From Flavobacterium panacagri (GTDB lineage Bacteria; Bacteroidota; Bacteroidia; Flavobacteriales; Flavobacteriaceae), in the NCBI RefSeq assembly GCF_030378165.1, contig NZ_CP119766.1, forward strand, positions 5,146,001-5,210,000: a DNA stretch of 64,000 nt, in the 5' to 3' direction. The position numbers and the translations under genes were made by a program. Under the pieces are notes generated by a model. It made no database searches. It saw only the letters and a list, made by a program, of their open reading frames with translations, and was not told where the DNA came from. Below, in pieces: positions 33,251-42,062 of the stretch (the first letter of the stretch is position 1; the number at the start of each line of letters is the position of its first letter).

Positions 33251-34201
33251 ATGGAAACAACAACAATTGTAAGAGTTGAGGACTTGTCGCATCAATATAG
33301 TAAGGATTGGGCAATACAAAATATAAATTTCGAGATTAAAACAAACAGAATTTTAGGCCTTTTAGGATCGAACGGTGCCGGAAAATCTACTACAATGAAT
33401 ATTCTTTGCGGTGTTCTAAACCAAACCAGCGGTAATATTTTTATTGATGGAATTAACCTGAAAGAAAATCCTGTTGAAGCTAAAAAATTAATTGGTTTTT
33501 TACCGCAGACACCGCCTTTACATTTAGATTTAACAGTAGATGAATATTTGATTCATTGTGCAGAGCTGCGTCATGTAAAAAAAGAAGATTTAAAAAGTGC
33601 TTTAGAAAAAGCCAAAGAACAATGCGGTATTTCACATTTCAGCAATCGCTTAATCCGAAATCTATCTGGAGGATACCGTCAGCGAGTGGGTATTGCACAG
33701 GCTATTATTCATGAACCTAAATTAGTCGTTTTAGATGAACCAACAAACGGACTTGATCCTAACCAGATTTTAGAAGTTAGAAAATTAATTAAAAAAATCT
33801 CCAAAGACAAAGCCGTAATATTCTCTTCGCATATTCTATCTGAAGTTCAGGCAACCTGCCAGGATATCAGAATGATCGAGAACGGACACATGGTGTTTTC
33901 AGATACTTTGGATGCTTTTAATAATTATATCGAAGCAGATAAATTAACGGCTAGTTTTGAAAATCCGCCAAAAATTGAATCTTTAACAGCGATTTCAGAA
34001 GTTACTAATGCTGTATATCTTACTCCAAAAAAAGTACAAATTACTTTCGAAGGCACGCAGGAAGTTGCTGAAAAAATCGTTTCCCTAAGCGTTCATAACG
34101 ATTGGAAATTACGTGAAATTCAATTCGAAAAAGTCTCTTTAGATGAGATTTTTGCACAATTATCTAAAAAAGCCCCTTCTAAAAACGCTACACTTTCTTA
34201 A
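33251..34201 (+). CDS. ABC transporter ATP-binding protein (GldA/CcmA-like)
   Basis: A 316-residue ATPase. Walker A is GSNGAGKST (39-47), the signature motif is NLSGGYRQRVGIAQA, Walker B is LVVLDEPTNGLD and the H-loop is FSSHILSE. A C-terminal extension of about 90 residues is typical of GldA-type drug- or export-like ATPases. It is coupled to the permease gene 11 bp downstream, so the two form the transporter. The susCD genes lie upstream and an M16 protease downstream in the same operon. Direction of transport cannot be read from sequence; the family mostly exports. Confidence 0.93.
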   Translation: METTTIVRVEDLSHQYSKDWAIQNINFEIKTNRILGLLGSNGAGKSTTMNILCGVLNQTSGNIFIDGINLKENPVEAKKLIGFLPQTPPLHLDLTVDEYLIHCAELRHVKKEDLKSALEKAKEQCGISHFSNRLIRNLSGGYRQRVGIAQAIIHEPKLVVLDEPTNGLDPNQILEVRKLIKKISKDKAVIFSSHILSEVQATCQDIRMIENGHMVFSDTLDAFNNYIEADKLTASFENPPKIESLTAISEVTNAVYLTPKKVQITFEGTQEVAEKIVSLSVHNDWKLREIQFEKVSLDEIFAQLSKKAPSKNATLS

Positions 34202-34212
34202 AAACAAAACAA

Positions 34213-36474
34213 ATGAAAACAATATATAGAATTGCTAAAACAGAGCTCAACACTATGTTTTACTCACCTGTTGCGTGGGTTGTTTTAGTGATATTTTCAA
34301 TCCAGTCAAGCTGGAAATTTTTCAATACTATCGAACGTTTTGAAAAAGCACAAAAAATCGGTCAGAGCATGGACAATTTATCACAGATTGTTTTTTCAGG
34401 CTTTAGCGGGTTATATACCGAAATGCAGAATTACCTATACCTGTATGTTCCTCTTTTGACCATGGGATTGGTAAGCCGTGAAATCAACAGCGGTTCTATA
34501 AAGCTTTTGCTTTCTTCTCCCATTAAAATTAAAGAAATTGTATTAGGAAAATATTTAGCTATTGCTGCTTACTGTCTTTTATTCATTGCGATTTTGGGAC
34601 TACAGGTTGCAATTGCTTATTTTTCTATTGAGAATCTCGACCTTAAATTTGCCATTTCTGGTTTAATTGGTTTGTACCTGTTGGTTTGCACTTATGCGGC
34701 AATAGGACTTTTTATGTCTTGCCTGACTTCTTATCAAGTTGTGGCTGCTATAAGTACACTTGTCGTTTTAGCAGGTTTAAATTTTATTGGAAAACTTTGG
34801 CAGGATGTCGAAATCGTAAAAGACATTACCTATTTCCTTTCAATCGCCGGGCGTGCCAATGAAATGCTGGAAGGATTGATTATCAGTAAAGATGTATTTT
34901 ATTTTGTTTTAGTAAGCAGTCTTTTTATTGTATTAAGTATTTACAAATTACAAACAGGAAGAGATGCGCAGACCATTTCAAAAAGACTTTTAAAATATAC
35001 TCTTTTAATCACTATTGTTTTATCGCTTGGCTATATCACATCAAGAGCACCTCTTACGCTTTATACAGATATGACAAGAAATAAAGACAATACACTAACA
35101 AAGAGCAGTTTAGATGTTATTGATAAGATAGAAGGACCTGTTAAGATAACGACCTATGTTAACTTGCTAGATATTAATTATTACATGGCAATGCCATACT
35201 CTCAAAATTCTGATATTGCGAGTTTTGCAAAATATACCCGTTTTTTGCCCCAAATAGAAATGGAATATGTTTATTATTACGACACTTCAACAAATGAAGC
35301 TTTGTATGCTCAAAATCCAGGATTAAACGACAAACAGCTTGCCGAAAAAATGGTCGAGTCGCAGAGTATGAAACTTAAAAAATTATATTCTCCAACAGAA
35401 ATCAAAAAAATTATCGATTTAGGACCTGAACAAAATAGAGTGGTCAGAACAGTAGAATATAACGGAAAAAAGACCTTCCTAAGAATGTTTGATGACTTAT
35501 TTAAAGTACCATTTGAAAAAGAAATATCCGCTTCATTAAAGCGTTTAGTTTCTAATCCTGTAAAAATTGTATTTGCAACTGGAAATATGGAACGCAGTAT
35601 TGAAAAAAATGGAGATAAAAATTATAAAACTGGATTTAACGAAATAACATTTAGAAACTCGTTAATCAATCAAGGATTTGACGTTGTTTCTGTTGATATT
35701 AATGCGCAGAATATTCCTTCTGAAACTACTATTTTAATCATTGCGGATCCTAAAACACAATTAAGTCAAGGTGCTGTCGACCGTATTACTAAATATATTG
35801 ATGAAGGCAAAAACTTAATGCTTTTGGCAGAACCTGAGACCAACTCAGCTTTAGCAGCGATTACAGATAAACTAGGAATCGCATTTACAAAAAAGACTTT
35901 AGTACAGGAAAGTGAAACAAATTCGCCTGATTTCTTAGTAACCGAGCTTCAAAAAAATGTTGATTCTACTGTAATCAAATTAAGTAAAATCAATAATCCA
36001 ATTCCGTTTTTAGGGAGCAGTGGTATTACAACTACAAAAGATGCCGGATTTAAAGTTACGCCACTTTTAAAAACCAATAAGCAGCCAGCATGGGAATCTC
36101 AGGCAGGAATTACTTCAATTTCAGAAGATTTAAAGAAACAGCCTTCTTCAAAAGAAATTCCTCTTGTAACTGCTTTAACGAGAAACATCAATGGTAAAAC
36201 ACAAAAAATAATTGTTGCTGGAGATGCCGATTTTATGGGCAATGCCGAATTAAGCCGTGGTGGATCTGGAACTTTTCAATTTGTAACCGATATTTTCAGC
36301 TGGTTTAGTAATTATCAATTCCCAATTGATACTACTCGTCCTCAAAAAACCGACAAAAAAATCACGATTACTTCAAATCAAGTTTTCATTGACAAAATTT
36401 TGTTTATCGGAATCTTTCCATTATTGATCATATTAGGCGGTGCTTTTATACTTATAAGAAGAAATAGAAGATAA
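34213..36474 (+). CDS. ABC permease fused to a GldG-like auxiliary domain
   Basis: The 753 residues join two parts. The first (about 1-250) is an ABC-2-type membrane domain with six helices like GldF (start MKTIYRIAKTELNTMFYSPV). The second (about 270-720) is a periplasmic GldG/ABC-transporter-auxiliary domain (ITSRAPLTLYTDMTRNKDNTL, later VIVAGDADFMGN-like IIVAGDADFMGNAEL), closed by a C-terminal helix (about 727-747). In F. johnsoniae GldF and GldG are separate gliding proteins; here they are one polypeptide within a receptor/protease operon, so this is a paralogue with another job. It partners the ATPase 11 bp upstream. Confidence 0.87.
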   Translation: MKTIYRIAKTELNTMFYSPVAWVVLVIFSIQSSWKFFNTIERFEKAQKIGQSMDNLSQIVFSGFSGLYTEMQNYLYLYVPLLTMGLVSREINSGSIKLLLSSPIKIKEIVLGKYLAIAAYCLLFIAILGLQVAIAYFSIENLDLKFAISGLIGLYLLVCTYAAIGLFMSCLTSYQVVAAISTLVVLAGLNFIGKLWQDVEIVKDITYFLSIAGRANEMLEGLIISKDVFYFVLVSSLFIVLSIYKLQTGRDAQTISKRLLKYTLLITIVLSLGYITSRAPLTLYTDMTRNKDNTLTKSSLDVIDKIEGPVKITTYVNLLDINYYMAMPYSQNSDIASFAKYTRFLPQIEMEYVYYYDTSTNEALYAQNPGLNDKQLAEKMVESQSMKLKKLYSPTEIKKIIDLGPEQNRVVRTVEYNGKKTFLRMFDDLFKVPFEKEISASLKRLVSNPVKIVFATGNMERSIEKNGDKNYKTGFNEITFRNSLINQGFDVVSVDINAQNIPSETTILIIADPKTQLSQGAVDRITKYIDEGKNLMLLAEPETNSALAAITDKLGIAFTKKTLVQESETNSPDFLVTELQKNVDSTVIKLSKINNPIPFLGSSGITTTKDAGFKVTPLLKTNKQPAWESQAGITSISEDLKKQPSSKEIPLVTALTRNINGKTQKIIVAGDADFMGNAELSRGGSGTFQFVTDIFSWFSNYQFPIDTTRPQKTDKKITITSNQVFIDKILFIGIFPLLIILGGAFILIRRNRR

Positions 36475-36485
36475 AATTCAAAAAA

Positions 36486-39299
36486 ATGAATACTAAAAAA
36501 AATATCATCATTGCGATTATCGCCTTGTCTTTTCAAGGCGCATTTTCGCAGTTTAAAACCACGATTCCGCTGGACAAAAACGTTACGACTGGAAAATTAA
36601 AAAACGGTCTAACCTATTATATCCTGCATAACGAAGAACCAAAAGACAGAGCGAGTTTTTATTTTGTCCAAAATGTTGGTGCCATTTTAGAAGATGACAA
36701 TCAAAACGGATTGGCGCATTTTCTAGAGCACATGGCGTTTAACGGAACGGAACATTTTAAAGGAAAAGGCATTATTAAAATGCTGGAAAAAAATGGTGTA
36801 AGTTTTGGTAAAGACATCAACGCGTATACCGCTCAGGACGAAACGGTTTACAACATCAGTACGGTTCCTGTTTCCAATGAAAAACTAATTGATTCTACTC
36901 TTTGGGTCTTACACGACTGGTCAGGTTCTCTTTCATTAACCAATGAAGAAATTGATGCTGAAAGAGGTGTCATCAGAGAAGAATGGAGAACTCGCCGTAC
37001 AAGCGGTTTCCGTTTAAAAATGCAGACGGACCAGGTTTTGTACAAAGGTTCAAAATACAGTAAAAGAGATGTTATTGGTGATTTAAATATCATTAATAAC
37101 TTCAAATATCCTGAATTGAGAAACTATTATAAAAAATGGTACAGACCCGATTTACAAGCTGTAATTATTGTGGGAGACATTGATGTAAAAGCAATGGAAC
37201 AAAAGGTAAAAACTATTTTTTCTGGAATTCCTTTAGCTAAAAAAGCCACCGCAAGAACCTATACAGAAATTCCAAAACATGACGAATTGTACTTTGGAAC
37301 AGCATCTGATAAAGAAGCTTCTTCAACTGCGATTACGTTACAATATGTTTTGGATGAACCTTTGGTAAAAGATAGTATTTTGAGCCGTAAAAACGTGATG
37401 AATTCTTTTTACACCAGTATTCTAAACAACCGTTTTAAAGAATTAATCTTAAAAAACCAAAGTGCCGCTTTAGGTTTAAAAACATATTTTGAACCTATTT
37501 CAAGATTAAATACATCTTTTAATATTTCGGCTTCGGCCAAAAAAGGAAAAACATTAGAAGCTTTTGAAGATGCATACACAGAAGCTGAGCGTTTAAAACG
37601 TTTCGGAATTGCACAGGCGGAACTGGATAGAACTAAAAAACTTTTCATAAGTTCTTATGATGATTTTATCAGTAATAAAGACAAAGTGGACAATGACAGC
37701 TGGGCTGATAAACTGACTAATTATTTCCTCAAAGCAAAACCATTCCTTTCTGCTGAAGATGATTATAAATTAATTGTTGGTATTATTAAAAGTCTTTCTT
37801 TAGAAGAAATAAATACTTACATCAAAACCATTCAGAAACCAACTAATCAAGTCATTTTAGTAACTGGTTCTGATGAGGATAAAGTAAATTTTCCAACGAA
37901 AGAAGCTGTGGTTCAAGTAATGAAAAAAGTCGAAAACAAGACTTTAGAACCTTACACGAAAAAAGAGAATAACGAACCTTTAATTGCAAAAGAATTAAAA
38001 CCAGCCTCAATTAAAAAAACATTTGAAGTGCCGGGAATTACAGCGGCAAAAGGGTACACTTTAGAAAATGGCGCTAACGTAATTGTGCTTCCAACAACTT
38101 ATTCACAAGATCAAGTGGTGCTTACAGCATTTTCTAAAGGCGGTAAATCTTTAATTAAAACAGAAGATTTAGCTTCTGCCGAGATCGCCACAACGATCGC
38201 AAGATCATCTGGTTTAGGCAATTTTGATAATATTGCTTTAAAAGAAAAATTGACGGGTAAAGTTGCACAGTCTGCTCCTTTTATTGGCGAAAATACGCAG
38301 GGATTTCAAGGAAGTTCCAACAAAGCCGATTTCGAATCGATGCTTCAATTACTGTATCTTTCTTTTGAATCGCCTCGATTTGATTCGAATATTTTCAATA
38401 TTTTAAAAGAACAGTATAAAAACCGTTTAGAAAATATCAAAAAAGATAACGGAAATACATTTAAAGATTCTGTTGCCTTAGCAAACTCCAATCATAATCC
38501 AAGGACTTTTATTTTTGATGAAAAGTTTTTGCAAAATATTGATTTGAAGAAAGCGGAAAGTATTTACAGAGACAGAATTAAAAATGCTTCAGATTTCACT
38601 TTTGTTTTTGTAGGGAATATTCCAGATGGCGCTTTAGAAATGATCCAAAAATATATTGGAAATTTAAAATCAAATCCTGCCGTAAAAGAAACTTTCGCAG
38701 ATCATAATATTGGTCCTAAAAAAGGAAAAACAGTAGTGCATTTCAAGCGTCCTATGGAAGTAGCTAAAAGTACTGTTTACTTGAATTTGACTGGAAAAAC
38801 AGAATATACAAAAGAAAATGCCATGACGATGTATATCATTGGAGAGCTCCTTTCAAAACGTTTCTTGCAGACTATTAGAGAAGAAGAAGGCGGAAGCTAC
38901 GGCGTAAACGTTGGAGGCAATCTGGAATTGATTCCAAAACCATCCTTTAGCCTTGCTTTGACTTTTGACTGTAATCCCGATAAGCAAGAAAAATTAATGC
39001 AGATTGTCTGGAAAGAAATCAATGATTTAAAATCGAATCCAGTTAATGCAAATGATTTGGAAGATATTAAAAAAGCTTTATTGAAAAACAGAGAAGAATC
39101 GCTTAAAACGAATACTTTCTGGGCAACAACGCTGTACAATTACAGTTTAAATCAGATTCCGTTTTCAACAGATGAAGAATATAAAAATTTAATTTCTAAA
39201 ATTAATCAGAAAACTATTCAGCAGTTTAGTAAGCACGTTTTGGATAGTTCTAGTAGCGTCGAAGTTATTATGAATCCTGAAAGCCAATCAGGAAAATAA
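36486..39299 (+). CDS. Periplasmic M16 zinc metalloprotease (PqqL/FusC-like)
   Basis: A 937-residue two-half M16 protease with a signal peptide (cleavage near residue 21, GAFSQ). The N-terminal half has the inverted zinc motif HFLEH (His78, Glu81, His82) and the distal ligand Glu159 in EEIDAERGVIREEW, 77 residues after His82 as in pitrilysin. The C-terminal half lacks a zinc site but keeps the substrate-contact motif REEEGGSYGVNVGG. Proteases of this architecture form closed clamshell chambers that degrade peptides or small imported proteins. It is the last gene of the operon, 11 bp after the permease. Compare PqqL and FusC, which sit beside TonB receptors. Confidence 0.93.
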   Translation: MNTKKNIIIAIIALSFQGAFSQFKTTIPLDKNVTTGKLKNGLTYYILHNEEPKDRASFYFVQNVGAILEDDNQNGLAHFLEHMAFNGTEHFKGKGIIKMLEKNGVSFGKDINAYTAQDETVYNISTVPVSNEKLIDSTLWVLHDWSGSLSLTNEEIDAERGVIREEWRTRRTSGFRLKMQTDQVLYKGSKYSKRDVIGDLNIINNFKYPELRNYYKKWYRPDLQAVIIVGDIDVKAMEQKVKTIFSGIPLAKKATARTYTEIPKHDELYFGTASDKEASSTAITLQYVLDEPLVKDSILSRKNVMNSFYTSILNNRFKELILKNQSAALGLKTYFEPISRLNTSFNISASAKKGKTLEAFEDAYTEAERLKRFGIAQAELDRTKKLFISSYDDFISNKDKVDNDSWADKLTNYFLKAKPFLSAEDDYKLIVGIIKSLSLEEINTYIKTIQKPTNQVILVTGSDEDKVNFPTKEAVVQVMKKVENKTLEPYTKKENNEPLIAKELKPASIKKTFEVPGITAAKGYTLENGANVIVLPTTYSQDQVVLTAFSKGGKSLIKTEDLASAEIATTIARSSGLGNFDNIALKEKLTGKVAQSAPFIGENTQGFQGSSNKADFESMLQLLYLSFESPRFDSNIFNILKEQYKNRLENIKKDNGNTFKDSVALANSNHNPRTFIFDEKFLQNIDLKKAESIYRDRIKNASDFTFVFVGNIPDGALEMIQKYIGNLKSNPAVKETFADHNIGPKKGKTVVHFKRPMEVAKSTVYLNLTGKTEYTKENAMTMYIIGELLSKRFLQTIREEEGGSYGVNVGGNLELIPKPSFSLALTFDCNPDKQEKLMQIVWKEINDLKSNPVNANDLEDIKKALLKNREESLKTNTFWATTLYNYSLNQIPFSTDEEYKNLISKINQKTIQQFSKHVLDSSSSVEVIMNPESQSGK

Positions 39300-39337
39300 A
39301 AAACTTTAGCATACATTTTTATTTTAATTAGTCATTA

Positions 39338-39366
39338 AAGGTTGTCTTTCCAGACAGCCTTTTTTG
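39338..39366 (+). terminator. Intrinsic terminator of the M16 operon
   Basis: Stem AGGTTGTCT (39339-39347) pairs with AGACAGCCT (39352-39360) with one wobble, followed by TTTTTTG. It lies 39 bp after the M16 stop. Confidence 0.8.
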
Positions 39367-39665
39367 TTTTTTGGCTTTTTTTTAATCTCAACTTAAAAAG
39401 TTAATTCACATTATTGGGTAAATGCATAAAAAATGTTTCTAAACAAAAGCATGACCTTTACAAAATTCTGATTTGACTCCTTTTTATTATTTAATTCTCT
39501 CTTTACCCCCAATAAAAATAGGCCTCAACAAAATTTATCTGTGTTTTTCTGAGAGAAAATAACTTATAAACAACTGTATATCAAAAATTTATTTATCTTT
39601 AACATTCCCTCAATCTAAACTCAGATTTAAAATCTGCAACAGCCTAACCATCTAAATTTTATATT
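39367..39665. other. Intergenic region with a short palindrome before the TPR gene
   Basis: This AT-rich stretch contains the palindrome CAGATTTAAAATCTG at 39622-39636, 29 bp before the next ATG, and a -7-like TATCTTTA at 39594-39601. I see no gene or repeat copy here. Confidence 0.35.
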
Positions 39666-40256
39666 ATGAAATGGTTTGTCAATTTAGGTTTTTCGTTTAA
39701 AAACAAGGTCTCGGAACAAAATATCCAGCAGGATGCAGCTGACTTAGAAAAAGGAAAAGAACTTTATCTTTCAAGCCAATTTTCTGAGGCTTTGTCTTAT
39801 CTGGACAACGCTGTAAACTCTGGATTTAACAGTACAGTATATGAACTTAGGGCAAAATGTTTTCAAAAACTGAATTATCATTATAAAGCTATTGATGATT
39901 TTGATAAAGTGATTGAAGACAATCCGCTTGAGTTTTCTTACTACTACAGTCGAGCCGTTTCTAAAAATGCCATTTCTGATATTACAGGTCAAATTGAAGA
40001 CCTTCAAAACTGCATCTATTACTACAAGAAAAATAAAAATATAGAAAGCCGTATTTTAAAAAATCTTGAAACTGATTTGATAACAGCTGGGGATTATATT
40101 GAAAGCGTAAAAAATACGATTGCATCTGTTCCCAATAATTCTTACTTAGAAATAAAAAATCTCATTAACGAATGTTTACTTCAAATAAAAAGAATCCGAC
40201 TTAAAAGCAGAAGATTTAAAACACCAAAAAACGAAGAAATTCTTTTAAGAAGCTAA
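39666..40256 (+). CDS. Tetratricopeptide-repeat protein
   Basis: A 196-residue protein with about two TPR-like helical hairpins (about 28-95: KGKELYLSSQFSEALSYLDN and AKCFQKLNYHYKAIDDFDKV). A basic C-terminal tail follows (RIRLKSRRFKTPK). No signal peptide or membrane helix is seen, so it is probably cytosolic. It has no operon partner: a terminator precedes it and the DUF763 gene starts 138 bp later. TPRs mediate protein contacts; the partner is unknown. Confidence 0.8.
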   Translation: MKWFVNLGFSFKNKVSEQNIQQDAADLEKGKELYLSSQFSEALSYLDNAVNSGFNSTVYELRAKCFQKLNYHYKAIDDFDKVIEDNPLEFSYYYSRAVSKNAISDITGQIEDLQNCIYYYKKNKNIESRILKNLETDLITAGDYIESVKNTIASVPNNSYLEIKNLINECLLQIKRIRLKSRRFKTPKNEEILLRS

Positions 40257-40394
40257 GGCTTGATCCTTAATTCAATTTTCATTCTTCTTTCAGGATTGAA
40301 AATTTTTATTAAAAATGCACAGCTCTGAACTTCACTTCCATCCATCTAAAGTTTCATTTCTTTTTGCTTATTTTTGTAAAAATGCAATAATCAA

Positions 40395-41615
40395 ATGAAA
40401 CGTTCCGGAACGGCAGATTTACCTTTACATTACGGCCAAGTCCCGTTGTGGCTTTCTGAGCGAATGGCTAAACTTGGTTTTGCAATTGTCGAAACGATTG
40501 CTTTAGAATTTTCTACTTCAGAGGTAATCAGCAAACTCAGCAATCCTTTTTGGTTTCAAAGTTTTGGCGCCGTAATGGGAATGGATTGGCATTCGTCTGG
40601 AATTACAACTTCTGTACTCGGAGCTTTAAAGAAATCGGTTAATCCGCATTCAAAAGAATTGGGAATTTATATCTGCGGAGGAAAAGGCAAAAATTCACTT
40701 TTGACTCCTCAAGAACTTTTATTTGTGGGAGAAAAAACAGGGCTTGACGGAAATAATCTAGCCAACTGCAGCCGACTAACCGCAAAAGTAGACAATACAG
40801 CCATTCAAGACGGTTTTCAATTGTATCAGCATAATTTTATTGTAGACAACAAAGGACAATGGGCGGTTATACAGCAAGGAATGAATCCGTATTCTAAAAC
40901 TGCCAGAAGATACCATTGGCATTCGCCCGATTTAAAATCTTTTATAAATGAACCTCATACGTTTATTTATGGCGAAAATCAAGGTACAATCCTAAATCTG
41001 ACTGCTCAAGCCGCAGAAAAATCGAGAGAAGGAATTTTAGAACTGGTCAAAGAATCTCCAACTAAAATCATAAAAGAAATGCAGCATCTTACTATGCCTG
41101 ATCATCATGATGTTAGAATGGAAGATGTCAACATGAAAAGGCTCGGCGCAATGCTGTGGACAACTCATGAAAATAAACCAGAAGATTTTGAAGAATTATT
41201 ACTTTTAAAAGGAATGGGGCCAAGAGCTTTGCAGTCTTTAGCATTGGTCAGTGAAATAATTTACGGCACTCCCACCCGATTTGAAGATCCTGCCCGTTTC
41301 TCTTTTGCCCACGGAGGAAAAGACGGACATCCATTTCCTGTACCTGTAAAAATTTACGATGAAACCATTGATACTTTACAACGTGCTATTAACCGCGCCA
41401 AAATAGGCAACAACGATAAAATTGATGCTATTCGAAAATTGTCTGAAATCTCCAGAAAAGCAGAACAAAGTTTTACTCCCAACTCCAATTTTGATGCGCT
41501 AATTCAGAGAGAGCGGGACGAATCTTATAAGTATGGCGGAAAAACTGTTTTTGGAGACGCAAAACCTCCTAAAAAGAAACCTATAAATCCAAACAATCAA
41601 CTGGAGTTATTCTAA
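40395..41615 (+). CDS. DUF763 domain protein
   Basis: A 406-residue protein matching the DUF763 family over most of its length. The opening MKRSGTADLPLHYGQVPLWL and the segments GIYICGGKGKNS, AVIQQGMNPYSKTARRYHWH and AHGGKDGHPFPVPVKIYDET are characteristic. A helix-hairpin-helix-like stretch (LLLKGMGPRALQSLALVSE) hints at nucleic-acid contact. The family occurs in archaea and bacteria and has no proven function. It appears monocistronic. The DNA glycosylase gene about 2 kb away is not evidence of a link. Confidence 0.88.
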   Translation: MKRSGTADLPLHYGQVPLWLSERMAKLGFAIVETIALEFSTSEVISKLSNPFWFQSFGAVMGMDWHSSGITTSVLGALKKSVNPHSKELGIYICGGKGKNSLLTPQELLFVGEKTGLDGNNLANCSRLTAKVDNTAIQDGFQLYQHNFIVDNKGQWAVIQQGMNPYSKTARRYHWHSPDLKSFINEPHTFIYGENQGTILNLTAQAAEKSREGILELVKESPTKIIKEMQHLTMPDHHDVRMEDVNMKRLGAMLWTTHENKPEDFEELLLLKGMGPRALQSLALVSEIIYGTPTRFEDPARFSFAHGGKDGHPFPVPVKIYDETIDTLQRAINRAKIGNNDKIDAIRKLSEISRKAEQSFTPNSNFDALIQRERDESYKYGGKTVFGDAKPPKKKPINPNNQLELF

Positions 41616-41680
41616 ACCAACTTCAAGGCAAAACTTTGCCGCTGTCTTAAAATAAAAATGCCTTAGGCTTTATCTAAGAC

Positions 41681-41750
41681 ATTCTTTATTCTTTATTCTT
41701 TATTCTTTATTCTTTATTCTTTATTCTTTATTCTTTATTCTTTATTCTTA
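41681..41750. repeat. Heptamer tandem array at the end of the small acidic gene
   Basis: Nine exact copies of ATTCTTT (reverse complement AAAGAAT), followed by ATTCTTA. The minus-strand gene at 41735-41950 reads into the array and gets its TAA stop and final Lys-Glu from it, exactly as the fecR gene does at 28215-28263. Confidence 0.9.
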
Positions 41751-41950
41751 TTTTTCTCCTCATTATCCAATTTATCATCGAAATCAGGTTCTTTTCCTTT
41801 GAATTTATGAGTATCTGTATCATAATTTTCATCGTTTGTTAAAACTTCATCATGATCTCTATATTGGTGTTTTCTTGTGTCACTTCGATTATCAGAACCG
41901 CTTTTTTTAGCGTTATCTGGATTTTGATTGTTCGTTTTCATAATCTCCAA
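41735..41950 (-). CDS. Small, highly charged hypothetical protein
   Basis: A 71-residue (or 68-residue, from the second Met, MKTNNQNPDN) protein made almost entirely of Asp, Asn, Lys, Glu and Thr (for example DENYDTDTHKFKGKEPDFDD). It has no hydrophobic segment and is likely to be intrinsically disordered. The last five codons are encoded by the heptamer array. Similar short disordered proteins are common in Flavobacterium, often stress-related, but I cannot assign a function. Composition could also reflect a chance frame, which keeps confidence moderate. Confidence 0.55.
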   Translation of the reverse strand: MEIMKTNNQNPDNAKKSGSDNRSDTRKHQYRDHDEVLTNDENYDTDTHKFKGKEPDFDDKLDNEEKNKNKE

Positions 41951-42062
41951 TTTTTAAATTTTAATAAAATTACCTGATTATCAACACATATACTTATACA
42001 ATCATTTCTAAAAGTTATAAAACTAGCACGCCTAACCTCTATTTAATCACACCAATCCAAAT

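Noticed and set aside
33251..36474. Core gliding genes gldA/gldF/gldG
   Set aside because: The permease and auxiliary parts are fused and embedded in a SusCD/M16 operon, whereas the F. johnsoniae gliding genes are separate; a paralogous transporter is more likely.
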